Source of the DNA: Pseudocercospora fijiensis CIRAD86
Taxonomy: Eukaryota; Ascomycota; Dothideomycetes; Mycosphaerellales; Mycosphaerellaceae
Direction: 5' to 3'
DNA length: 64,000 nt
Assembly (NCBI RefSeq): GCF_000340215.1
Contig: NW_006921532.1
Coordinates: 5,807,094-5,871,093, forward strand
Part shown: positions 42,751 to 52,146 of the stretch, piece by piece
Layout: every line of letters begins with the position of its first letter
Numbering within the stretch: position 1 is the stretch's first letter
Made by a program: the position numbers and the translations under genes
Notes under the pieces: model-generated
Told to the model about the DNA's origin: nothing
Seen by the model: only the letters and a program-made list of their open reading frames with translations
Databases searched by the model: none

Positions 42751-43539
42751 ATGGCATTCGCCCACCGCAATCCCCTAGCCAAGACCCTTCGTTCTCTCCA
42801 TATCCCAGGAAACCCAATCGTCCTAACAAATTGCTACGACGCCGCAACAGCCTCGGCAGTATGCTCCCACCCTTCAACAAAAGCAGTAGCAACAGCCTCA
42901 TACGCCATAGCAGCCACCTCAGGCTTCACAGACGCAGGCCTCATCCTCGAAGCCAACCTAGCCGGAATCCGGAGAATCAGTGCCGTAGTCGAAAATTTTG
43001 CCCTTCCTCTGACCGCAGATATGCAAGATGGGTACGAAGATCTCGCAACGAATATCAGGAAAGCCATCGAGGCTGGAGCCGTAGGGTGTAATCTCGAAGA
43101 TGAGAATCATGAGACTGAAGAATTGAGACCTTTTGGCGAAGCTGTTGAGAGAATTTCGCGGGCTGTCGCAGCGGCGAAGGAATGTGGAGTTCCGGATTTT
43201 TGTGTCAATGCTCGCACGGATGTTGTGGCGAAAGGGGGGACGATTGAGGAAGCTATTGAGAGAGGCAAGGCGTTCTTGAAGGCTGGGGCTTTGACGGTGT
43301 TTGTTTGGGGTGGGCCGAGTGGGAGGGGTTTGAGAGATGAGGAGATTAGACGGTTGGTGGAAGGTTTGGGAGGGATGGTTAATGTGAAGATGAATTTGAG
43401 GGCTGGGTTTTTGAATTCTGGAGAGCTGGCGCGGTTGGGTGTCGCGAGGATTAGTATTGGGCCGGAATTGTTTTTGAAGGCTATGGAGGGGTTTAATGCT
43501 GCGTTGCAGGATTTGCATGTGAATGCGAAGAGGTTCTAG
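42751..43539 (+). CDS. Isocitrate lyase/PEP phosphonomutase-family enzyme (262 aa)
   Basis: Single exon. It begins MAFAHRNPLAKTLRSLHIPG, then TNCYDAATASAV and ASYAIAATSG. The Mg-binding type motif is PLTADMQDGYED (about residues 87-98), followed by GAVGCNLEDE and FCVNARTDVV. These are the conserved blocks of the ICL/PEPM TIM-barrel superfamily, in the short clade that includes phosphonomutase-like and oxaloacetate-hydrolase-like enzymes. The K-K-C-G motif of true isocitrate lyases is absent, so a lyase acting on isocitrate is unlikely. The exact substrate is not readable. It lies between the HTH gene and the qut cluster; no link to quinate catabolism is evident. Confidence 0.85.
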   Translation: MAFAHRNPLAKTLRSLHIPGNPIVLTNCYDAATASAVCSHPSTKAVATASYAIAATSGFTDAGLILEANLAGIRRISAVVENFALPLTADMQDGYEDLATNIRKAIEAGAVGCNLEDENHETEELRPFGEAVERISRAVAAAKECGVPDFCVNARTDVVAKGGTIEEAIERGKAFLKAGALTVFVWGGPSGRGLRDEEIRRLVEGLGGMVNVKMNLRAGFLNSGELARLGVARISIGPELFLKAMEGFNAALQDLHVNAKRF

Positions 43540-44245
43540 TTTGCCTTGCTCGAGAGTCCAGCTTCGGATACAAGTTCATATCCTTGTCTTCTAATTTCTT
43601 CTTCTGTTCGGGAGTTGCTTGTTCAAGATCCGTAGAGCTGGTTTTCACGCCACTGCCTCCAGCCTGCAGGAGGAGATCTTTGCAACCAATGATGTAGATA
43701 CGTATCAGCTATAACGGCCGGCTTTGCGGGCGTTGCCTTGTATTGCGTCCCAGTAGTTCTATCGCAGCCTTTGGGATTGGCCCAGACTCGGAACTGTCTT
43801 ACTGAGGCCCGATTTGGGTTGGCTGTAGCAGGTCGATGCCACAACAGATCTATTACAGTCTCTTACTATTTCTTTAAGCGGCTTTAGCGACTTATTTAAG
43901 CTCCAGCAAATGTGCTAATATCAAATCTCGCTAAATTAAAAATTTATTTAATATTCCACTAGCAGTTCTTAGGAATCGTGTGTCATTTGGATTCTGTAGG
44001 TGGTGTAGGCTTGGACTTTTCCCAAAAGCCGTTTTTTTTAAAAAAGAAGCCTATCTTAATTTTTAGAAATCACTAACTGTTTAAAGAAAAAAATAGTACT
44101 ATCTTAGCATACCAGAGTAATAGGATATACTATCTAAAATGCTGCTATACTTGTATATGCCATCTGTATGTTTCTCCAGTGTCAGATCCATTTGGCTTCG
44201 GCTACCGGCAGGGTGTATTTCGGCAAGGATTATCCTGCCTCCTTT
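43540..44245. other. Intergenic, includes AT-rich relic at about 43,850-44,170
   Basis: The middle part is markedly A+T-rich with TTTAA and TTATTTAA runs and many TA dinucleotides, unlike its surroundings. This suggests an old RIP-degraded insertion. No coding frame or terminal repeats are recognisable. Confidence 0.5.
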
Positions 44246-44380
44246 TACAGCGTCTGATCACATCGGAGTGAAAGTGGGTATTCACCAAACCCTTGCTCCT
44301 TATGGATTATAGCGAATAGAAACTTGTTATTCAGCGGTCCGACCCTAGTCACTTTCACTCCGATGTGGTAAGACGCTGTA
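44246..44380. mobile_element. MITE, 131 bp with 31-bp inverted ends and TA target duplication
   Basis: Left end 44,246-44,276 and right end 44,350-44,380 are inverted copies matching at 29 of 31 positions (TACAGCGTCT..., CACATCGGAGTGAAAGTG). The outer TA on each side is the likely target-site duplication, so the element proper is 44,248-44,378. TA duplication with CAG...CTG ends is the habit of Tc1/mariner/pogo-type elements. The 73-bp interior codes nothing. It lies 132 bp upstream of the qutG start codon, within its promoter. Confidence 0.85.
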
Positions 44381-44511
44381 CGCTATGGAAATCCTGGTGA
44401 CTCGCGTTGCAATCGCGTGGATTGACCTCACCTCTATTCCTGCCACAAATACCTTCCTTTTTGCTTGGTCTACACCGCTTCTTGAGGCCAATCAAGACTC
44501 TCCCCCGCATC

Positions 44512-46047
44512 ATGGCCGCTAGCACTGCTTTCGATGGCGTTGACTTGGACGAAATCTACGCTTTCACGGTTCAGCTGGCCAAAGAGGCTGGCCAGATACT
44601 CCTAGATGCAGTGGGAAGAAGCGGTCAACCACAGTCCACAGAGAAGGAATCTGCCGTCGACATCGTGACGCAGACTGATGAAGGTGAGTGTACGTCGAGC
44701 TTCTAGCGGCATTCTTTGCCTCGTGCAAGTCCTTCAGCCTAGTTCTTGCTACCCTTTCACGGTCCATTGATACTTCAATTCTTTTCTCAAAGCTTGACTT
44801 TCAACGGATTGCATGGATTGCTGCTGGTGAACGGGCATGAAATAGTGTGGGCTCGCTCATGCTCATCGGCCCCCGGCGCCATACTCACATTATTTCCTTT
44901 GCATGCACTGATTGGTGATCATTCGAAGATGTTGAGGCCTTCATACGTACCAAAGTAGCAGATCGCTTCCCAACACATACGTACGTGAAAGAGAAAATTT
45001 TCCTTCCCGGCAGATCATGTGCGCCTATTCAGTACCGAAAGCTGATGCCAGATGCAGATTCATCGGCGAGGAGACCTATAGCAAAGGAGCATCAAGAGAA
45101 TTCCTAATCCCCGACAAAGGCCCTAGTTGGTGTGTTGATCCTCTCGATGGTATGCACATTCGGCTTTGAAGCATCATGACTATCTCCGCTCAACACCTGC
45201 TCAGGTACGGTCAATTTCACGCATCGCGCGCCCTTTTACTGCGTCTCAATAGCGTTTCTCTGGAACGGCAACCCGGTAGTGGGTGCTGTCAACGCACCAT
45301 TCCTTCGGCAATTGTGAGCCAGCCTGCGTTTGTTCGTTCAAATCCATCGAGGCTGATATAGCCAGGTTTACTGCATGTCAAGGCAAAGGAGCGTGGCTGA
45401 ACGAGACAACTCAGCTACCTCTTGACCGCAATCCTACACCCCCGATGCCGGCCGCCGCACCGAAAGGCTGCGTCTTCTCTTGTCGGTGAACATCACATGG
45501 GTCTAGGCGCCTAATGCTGACTACTCTGACGCAGGCGAATGGGGCAAAGACCGACGAGACATCAAAGACGGTAACATGCACAGGAAAGTGAACAGCTTCA
45601 TGAACTTAGCGGCCGAACTCGGTGGGCGCGATGGGCTCGGAGGCATGGTGCACGGCGTACGGAGCTTGGGCTCTGCAACGCTCGACCTATGCTACATAGC
45701 CACGGGAGGCTTCGATATCTGGTGGGAAGGGGGCTGTTGGTCTGTGCTGCACAGTCGCCTGATCCATAACTTTCAGCTGAGTTGCTAACGCACGATACAG
45801 GGAGTGGGATGTTGCCGCAGGATTCTGTCTGGTCAAGGAAGCAGGCGGCCTCATCACAACTGCAAACCCTCCTTCAAATCCGGAAACTACTTCGATCCCT
45901 GACGCACATCTCGGTAGCCGCCTGTACCTTGCGATTCGGCCGGCTGGAGATTCCGATACGGAGAGCGGACGTCAAAGTCAAGAACGGACTGTGCGTGAGG
46001 TGTGGCGCCGCGTGCAGACGTTGGACTATTCACGGCCAGGCATATGA
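44512..46047 (+). CDS. qutG: QutG: inositol monophosphatase-family protein of the quinate cluster
   Basis: Seven exons: 44,512-44,683; 44,929-44,980; 45,058-45,149; 45,205-45,313; 45,366-45,481; 45,535-45,739; 45,801-46,047. Together they encode 330 residues with every junction in phase. IMPase motifs are VDIVTQTDEDVEAFI, FIGEETYSKG (metal-binding Glu), SWCVDPLDGTVNFTH (the D-P-L-D-G-T signature) and FDIWWEGGCWEWDVAAGF (W-D-x-A-A-G). Exon 5 must end at GTCGGT and exon 6 at GTCTGT to keep SCEWGKDRRD and GCWEWDV; both are weak donors. The first intron is unusually long for this window (245 nt). In Aspergillus, qutG belongs to the quinate cluster although its precise role is unsettled. It is convergent with qutB. 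Confidence 0.85.
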
Positions 46048-46311
46048 TCCAGCATTACTTGGTCCAAGCAATGACGGAACTTGACACAACTGGGGAAGGT
46101 GTTTACATAAAAACGATACTTCTGCCGGCCACCTGAATAAGCCTGCTGAGGACTTTGTACATACATCTCGTGCTGTGAGGCCGGTTTCTGATGAAAGTCA
46201 AGGATTTGGCTTGAAAAGACGCCGTTACTAGTCCAACAGAGTGGCGACATGACTGGTCTGGCCCACGTGCCGATAATGTCGACGACTAAGCCGGTCACTT
46301 GCGAGAAACAG

Positions 46312-47305
46312 CTACAACCTGGCTTTTGCCAGCTCTTGCGCAATGACATCCTTCACCGCAGCGACCGGCAGGTCCTCGATTGTCCGTCCGTGCCACAATG
46401 TGTGTTGCTCGAGGCCCTGATAGATCATCGCTTCTGTGCCGAGGATGACTTGCCAGCCAGCTTGCTCCGCTATAGCTCCAAGCTCGGTCCATGGTGACGG
46501 GTGGTAGCACATTTCGAGCATAGCGCCTTTATGCGACTTGTTCAGGAAGATTTCTGTTATCCTTCGAGCCTCCTTCTCGGCGTCAGTCACGGGAGGGAAG
46601 TTGGGTACGCAAGCCACGATGGCACCGGGACCTTCCAGTGCTTCCGCCTCAGCAGCTAACTTGACATGAACAAGTCCATCTCCATAGCCTTGGGACTTGC
46701 ACCAGCTCATGACAGCCTCCACCTCAGACGGATCACGATTCACAACGTACACCTTTTCGCAACGCATAAACTTGACAAGAGCATACACAGCCGACCGAGC
46801 CGCGCCACCGCCGCCAACGACCATCCCAGGCCGTCCGTGAAAGACTTCATCAGGCCGTGATATGTTCTGGTAAAAGCTTTCCCTCACGCCGATTGTGTCC
46901 GTATTAGTTCCGACGAACTGGTCTCCTCTGCGGAAGATCGTATTCACGGCACCCACTGCTCGACCTTCCTCTGTCAAGTCGTCTAGGTGCGGGATGATCG
47001 CCACCTTATGAGGCATGGTCACTGCGGAGCCTGAGACGTACGTCAGCAAAGACGGCCAACGGAACCATGCTGGAGAGAGAAGTACCATAGAGTCTTGGAT
47101 CCTTGAGCAGAGTCAGAAACTGGCTCATGTCCGTTGATTCTAGTAATCGAAAGCCCCATGGTAATTCCAGCTGCTCAAAGACAGTGTTGTGAAGGTAAGG
47201 CGCGTATGAATGTGCAATCGGGTAGCCGAAGAGATATCCGTGCCGTTCTAGGTGATCGACCGCTGGTGCGGGACACGTTATGATGCTGTTTTCTTGAACT
47301 TCCAT
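46312..47305 (-). CDS. qutB: QutB: quinate/shikimate 5-dehydrogenase
   Basis: Two exons (47,305-47,086 and 47,030-46,312), with a 55-nt intron that restores [13 protein letters not shown]. The product is 312 residues. It shows the shikimate-dehydrogenase fold: substrate-binding [14 protein letters not shown], the catalytic Lys block [27 protein letters not shown], and the nucleotide-binding loop [14 protein letters not shown] followed by VYVVNRD. It oxidises quinate to 3-dehydroquinate (and shikimate to 3-dehydroshikimate) with NAD(P), the first step of quinate catabolism. It is divergent from the quinate permease qutD across 763 bp, which suggests joint control by QutA/QutR. Confidence 0.92.
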
Positions 47306-48068
47306 GATTCTGACCTCTGTCGCGTTGTCGTCTGTCGTCTGTCGCCTTCTTGGTCTGGAAACGATAGTCGGATCTAATGGTATGAGTGAATAGGGAGAAC
47401 AATGTTTTGATCAAGCCCGAGATGCTCCCTCGAAATGGTATGGAGAAATGAAGCCAATGGGTCAATATTCCCTCGTCAGCACCACTTCACGGTTAAACTG
47501 CCTTCATCTGAATTCCGAATGATCTTTTCGTCTCTTCGTCATCACAATGATGGCAATCGCGCGGAAAAGTCTTGGAGTGTTCCGGCTCAAGTCTCTTCCC
47601 TGCCGATGCCATCTCGGCGTCTGACGGCCCCACACCGGTTGGTTCACTTCCTTTTCTGTACCTCAACTCCACCATCCCCACACGGCCATGTGGTCCTTCT
47701 GGAGCCTTACCGTCCACGGTAAAGCCTCGCCTGGATTCTCCTGGGGCACCTGGGATAGCGTGAGAATTCTCTTCCAAGTACCTTAGTAGTCACTGTGGGA
47801 AGTGCGTCTGCCATGACCTCCTCCTTCATTCATCCTCTCTCGACCTTACCCCGTGGGTACCCCAGAAGCCTGTATAACAGTGACAGATCTTCCCCGCGAA
47901 TGCGTCGACTGGTGTTTCGGCCAGCATCCACGACATTGGAAACTTCCTACTTCCACGTGGTTTGGTCGAAGTCTACCTCTACTTGACCACTGAGAAAGTG
48001 CTCGTTCGGTCGACAGTGCCAATTGGAGACAGGGGTCAGGAAGCAGACCTACCACACAGTTTCACGAC
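47306..48068. promoter_or_regulatory. Divergent qutB-qutD promoter region
   Basis: The 763 bp between the qutB start (minus) and the qutD start (plus). No gene inside. It contains a perfect 16-bp inverted repeat at 47,707-47,722, described separately. Confidence 0.6.
47707..47722. promoter_or_regulatory. Candidate binuclear-cluster activator site (palindrome)
   Basis: TTACCGTCCACGGTAA is a perfect inverted repeat (TTACCGT, 2-bp spacer, ACGGTAA) that also contains CCG-N4-CGG, the triplet arrangement bound by many Zn2Cys6 factors. It lies midway between the divergent qutB and qutD starts. It does not match the published QA-1F/QutA consensus (GGRTAA-N4-TTATCC) in orientation, so its assignment to QutA is a guess. 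Confidence 0.35.
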
Positions 48069-49839
48069 ATGGGCGGCTTCCTCACGCTGGTCGAGGACCG
48101 ACCGACACCCAAAGCGGTGTACAACTGGAGAGTCTACGCATCAGCTGCTGTAGCATCTTTCGCCTCATGCATGATTGGATACGACAGTGCCTTCATCGGC
48201 ACGACTCTGGCCTTGCCTGCATTCGTGGATGAGTTCAAATTCGAGGACATGAGCACATCGCACCTTGCTCTTGTAAAGGCCAACATCGTATCTGTCTACC
48301 AAGCCGGAGCCTTCTTTGGATCATTCTTCGCATACCCTTCAGCATTCTTCCTGGGCCGAAAGCCATCGCTGATCATCTTCGCCTGTGTCTTTATGGTTGG
48401 TGCAGGTATCATGTTGGGCGCAACTGGTGACCGAGGACTTGCCCTGATCTACGCTGGAAGAGTCCTCGCTGGCATCGGTGTCGGAGCTTGCTCGATGATC
48501 ACACCCATCTACATTTCCGAGATCTCGCCGCCAGCAATTCGTGGTCGCATTGTCGGGACATACGAGCTTGGATGGCAGATTGGTGGTCTCGTGGGATTCT
48601 GGATCAACTATGGTCTTTCTGAGACTATGGCACCCAGCCACAAGCAATGGATCATTCCATTTGCCGTCCAGCTTATCCCAGGTGGCCTTCTGCTCATCGG
48701 CGCATTCTGGCTCACGGAAAGCCCAAGATGGCTGCTCAGCAAGCACAAGAGACAAAAAGCACTTGAGAATCTCTGCTGGCTCCGCAATCTGCCAGCAGAT
48801 GCCATCTACATGGTGGAAGAAGTGGCTATGCTCGATGCTGCTCTCGAAGAGCAAGCTTCATCGATTGGTGAGGGTTTCTGGAAGCCATTCAAAGCTGTCA
48901 AGGAGAGCCGCAAAGTTCAATGGCGATTCCTGCTCGGTGGTCTCCTCTTCATGTGGCAGAACGGATCTGGAATCAACGCAATCAACTACTACAGTCCTAC
49001 AGTGTTCAAGGCAATCGGTGTTGCTGGCACGAACGCTGGCTTTCTCACGACCGGCATCTTCGGCGTGGTCAAGACCGTGCTGACATTTGTGTGGATGTTC
49101 TTCCTCATCGACAACCTCGGTCGCCGAAACCTCCTCATGATCGGTGCCGGTGGTGGATCTGTCTGCATGTGGATTATTGGAGCATACATCTATACGCGTG
49201 CCAGCGGATCTAAGCTCACAACATCTACCGAGGGTTTGAGCAGTGGCGGTATTGCGGCCATGTTCTTCTTCTACTTATGGACCGCTTTCTACACTCCATC
49301 ATGGAACGGTACACCATGGGTTATGAACTCTGAGATGTTCGACATGAACACTCGTGGTCTGGGTCAGGCTAGTGCCGCAGCGAACAACTGGCTCTGGGTG
49401 AGTTGAAGAGACAATTCCAAGACGGAGACATGACTGACAACTTTCCAGAACTTCATCATCAGCCGCTGCACGCCTCAGATGTTCTTGAACATGGGTCCAG
49501 GTGGATGTGGCGTCTTCTTTTTCTTCGCATCCATGATGATTGCCAGCATCGCTTTTGTCTGGTTGTAAGTCTTTTTGAACAAAAGCTCGATTCCAAGCGG
49601 TGAACGAAAGCGCTGACAACTCCCGCAGCTTGGTACCAGAAACCAAATCCATCCCACTCGAGAGCATGGATCGTCTGTTCGAGATCAAGCCCGTCCGCAA
49701 GGCAAACAAGATCATCCTCCAACAAGACCGCGAAAGGGACGAGGAGTTCCGACACGATGCGGAAGGCGCTGGCCTCAGCGTCACGAAAGAGAAGCTCGGT
49801 CATGTGGAGACGACTACCGAGCGAGCCAGCGATGCATAG
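48069..49839 (+). CDS. qutD: QutD: quinate permease (MFS sugar-porter family)
   Basis: Three exons (48,069-49,397; 49,449-49,564; 49,629-49,839), 551 residues. Introns of 51 and 64 nt join NNWLW-NFIISR and AFVW-F-LVPETKS. The sugar-transporter signatures are GYDSAFIGTTLALP, YAGRVLAGIGVGACSMITPIY, ESPRWLLSKHKRQKAL, QNGSGINAINYYSPTVFKAI and PETKSIPLESMDRLFEIKPV, with twelve membrane helices. The ending (KLGHVETTTERASDA) and overall sequence style match the quinate permeases QutD/QA-Y rather than hexose carriers. It imports quinate at the plasma membrane. Confidence 0.9.
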
Positions 49840-50379
49840 ACCGATATTGTTTGGCCTTGCGCTGGTTGATTAGAAGGATATGTAGCAAACCCTGGAGATT
49901 GAGTGTCAGCTCTTGGATGGTCCAGTTCCAATGGCGGCTATTTTTATGCTCCCCATCGTATGCTCGTGCAGGTGAGGAAGCATTCCTCCGAATTCGTACA
50001 CCATGAACCCTTCTTGGCGCCGAAAATGCAACATGCCTTGCATGCAGAGTGTTGATGTTCGTGTTGTTGATAGGAGTCTAAGTTTAGAAAGCGTCCCAGC
50101 ATTTCTGCTCTTCAGTCTGTCAGCCACCCGCCGGAAGAAAAGGATTCCGCGGCGGTCTTGCCTTCTGCCCCAACGCACTTTGCTTCTTCCACACCACATT
50201 ATTGTGTGGGCGTGATGTCTGCTTGATGCTGCATTGCTCGCCGATGTAATCGGGCCTCCCGATGATACGCGAGCTTGTGCTACCCACATGCATTCTGGCA
50301 TTGTCTTATAGACTGTAAGTGTTGGACCTCTTTCTCCTCCTCTTCAACTGCAACAATTTCGAGCAGAACATCGCAAAAG
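49840..50379. other. qutD-qutC intergenic region
   Basis: The 540 bp upstream of qutC. A perfect inverted repeat CCGATGTAATCGG lies at 50,241-50,253 (CCG-N7-CGG), a possible Zn2Cys6-type site. No gene. Confidence 0.5.
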
Positions 50380-51447
50380 ATGCTTTGCCGACCTGCTATC
50401 TGCTCACACTCTTTGGGACGTGCTTGGGTGCACGATCTACCGTCCAAGTTGGACCAAGCGGCGCGATATGGATTCGACATTGAGCTTTTCTACGAAGACC
50501 TCTACTATGTCGCCAAAGACTTGCCCGGCGGTGCGACTCCCGAGAATCACATGAGAGCAGCCAGATACGTGCGAACGCTGTGCGACGACAGAGGAATCAG
50601 CATAATTTGCCTGCAGCCCTTCATGCACTACGACGGCCTGAGAGATCGGGAAAGACACGCCGAGCGGGTGCAAGAAATGAAGCTTTGGATCGACATGGCT
50701 CACGTACTTGGAACGGACCTGATCGCTATCCCATCGACTTGCTTGCCCGATGACCAAGTCAGTGGTGACCGTGAACTGATCACCAAAGACATGCAGGAGA
50801 TCGCAGACCTGGGCGCTCCCGAGGGCATCAGATTTGCGTACGAGGCACTCTGCTGGGGCACCCACATCGACACTTGGGAAGACGTGTGGGATATCGTCAA
50901 AAGGGTGGATAGACCAAATTTCGACATCTGCCTCGACACCTACAACATGGCGGGCCGCGTCTACGCAGATCCGACTTCACCTACAGGCAAGACTCCAAAC
51001 GCAGAAGCCGACATGGCCGCGAGTTTGAAACGTCTCGTCCAGACCGTCGATGTCAACAAGATTGCTTTCGTACAGGTCGTCGATGCCGAGCGCCTCGCAG
51101 AGCCTTTGGTCGAAGGCCACGAATTTTTCAACCCGGAGCAATGCGCACGGATGAGCTGGTCGCGCAACTGCCGACTTTTCTATGGCGAAGAAGATCGAGG
51201 AGCTTATCTGCCGGTCAAAGACATTTTGAAAGCCATCATCGTTGATCTAGGCTACCAAGGATATCTCAGCGCGGAATTATTTAACCGTAGTTTGACTTGC
51301 ACCGATGTCAATGTGCCGGAAGAGCATGCACAGAGAGCTGCGGAGTCGTGGCAGAAGATTCTTGCGGATTTTGACGTTCCGCAAAAAGGGATGTCGATGA
51401 ATTCTGGTCGAGCAGCGACTGAAGGCGCTCCACGGGCTCAGCTCTAG
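50380..51447 (+). CDS. qutC: QutC: 3-dehydroshikimate dehydratase
   Basis: Single exon, 355 residues from ATG 50,380 (MLCRPAICSHSLGRAWVHDL), which matches the conserved start of fungal QutC/QA-4; upstream in-frame Met codons are not conserved in character. It has the AP-endonuclease-2/xylose-isomerase-like TIM barrel. Likely metal ligands sit in IRFAYEAL (Glu), FDICLDTYN (Asp), IAFVQVVDAE (Gln) and GYLSAELFN (Glu). The His-rich EALCWGTHIDTWEDVW segment is also present. It converts 3-dehydroshikimate to protocatechuate, the committed step feeding the beta-ketoadipate pathway. It is convergent with qutA. Confidence 0.93.
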   Translation: MLCRPAICSHSLGRAWVHDLPSKLDQAARYGFDIELFYEDLYYVAKDLPGGATPENHMRAARYVRTLCDDRGISIICLQPFMHYDGLRDRERHAERVQEMKLWIDMAHVLGTDLIAIPSTCLPDDQVSGDRELITKDMQEIADLGAPEGIRFAYEALCWGTHIDTWEDVWDIVKRVDRPNFDICLDTYNMAGRVYADPTSPTGKTPNAEADMAASLKRLVQTVDVNKIAFVQVVDAERLAEPLVEGHEFFNPEQCARMSWSRNCRLFYGEEDRGAYLPVKDILKAIIVDLGYQGYLSAELFNRSLTCTDVNVPEEHAQRAAESWQKILADFDVPQKGMSMNSGRAATEGAPRAQL

Positions 51448-52146
51448 TTAAAGTCATCACGGAGGCTGCTTTACTCGCATTCTGCATGGCGTGGCGTTCG
51501 GAAAGCACATGCATGGGGCATTTCTAGGAGATGTGCAGTTGGGCCTTGGATTGAGATGGAGATAGAAAGATACCCGAGGCCATGGCTTCAAATGCAAGGC
51601 ATGAAGTTTCTCAATTCATGTGCAATTCATCGTATTCAACCAGCTTGGCTGCCTCATTTATGTCGGGATCGATCTCGACACGAATTCCATGCTCCTCCTT
51701 GTGTCTTTCATACTCCTGCAGCATGAATCGAGTCTAAGCATGCATGGCTCAACCCGTTCGCAGTCTTGATCTGACCGGGTGATATACACCATGGAACCAT
51801 TCCACCAGCGACATCGACCATGCCGAGCACTTGCAGCGCCGCTTTGGCGTAAGGCAAGTCGTATTGAGAGTTTGTGCTTGGCTTGGTTCGCTTGCCTCCA
51901 GAAGTACGCTCCGACTTTGGACTGTCCAATGAAGGAGAATTGTGACAGATTTTGTAGTTGGTGATCATCGAAATGAGTCAACTCATGGACGTGTTCGGTA
52001 AAGGTGCTGGCGAGAATGCTCGCTACAGCATTGCTGGCTATGGGACCTCGAGCACGCGTATCGTGAGACGCGTGACTTGGTGGCCTGTCTGTCTAGTGGC
52101 GAGCAGGGTTTCTCTTTTTAGATGATGAGTGGTAAGGTGAGGCACT
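51448..52146 (-). pseudogene. qutC-qutA intergenic region with unrecognised coding remnant
   Basis: On the minus strand about 52,085-51,880 reads smoothly (ASILASTFTEHVHELTHFDD, then LQNLSQFSFIGQSKVGAYFW). A different frame continues at about 51,870-51,775 (SQYDLPYAKAALQVLGMVDV, then AGGMVPW). After a possible 3' intron ending CTGCAG, a third stretch runs to a TGA (EYERHKEEHGIRVEIDPDIN). These pieces look like successive exons or frameshifted parts of one gene, but I found no start codon and no splice set that joins them cleanly. The family is not recognised. It may be a decayed gene of the cluster. Confidence 0.3.

Noticed and set aside
42958..43518. 186-codon minus-strand ORF.
   Set aside because: Complement of the ICL/PEPM-family gene, with chance composition.
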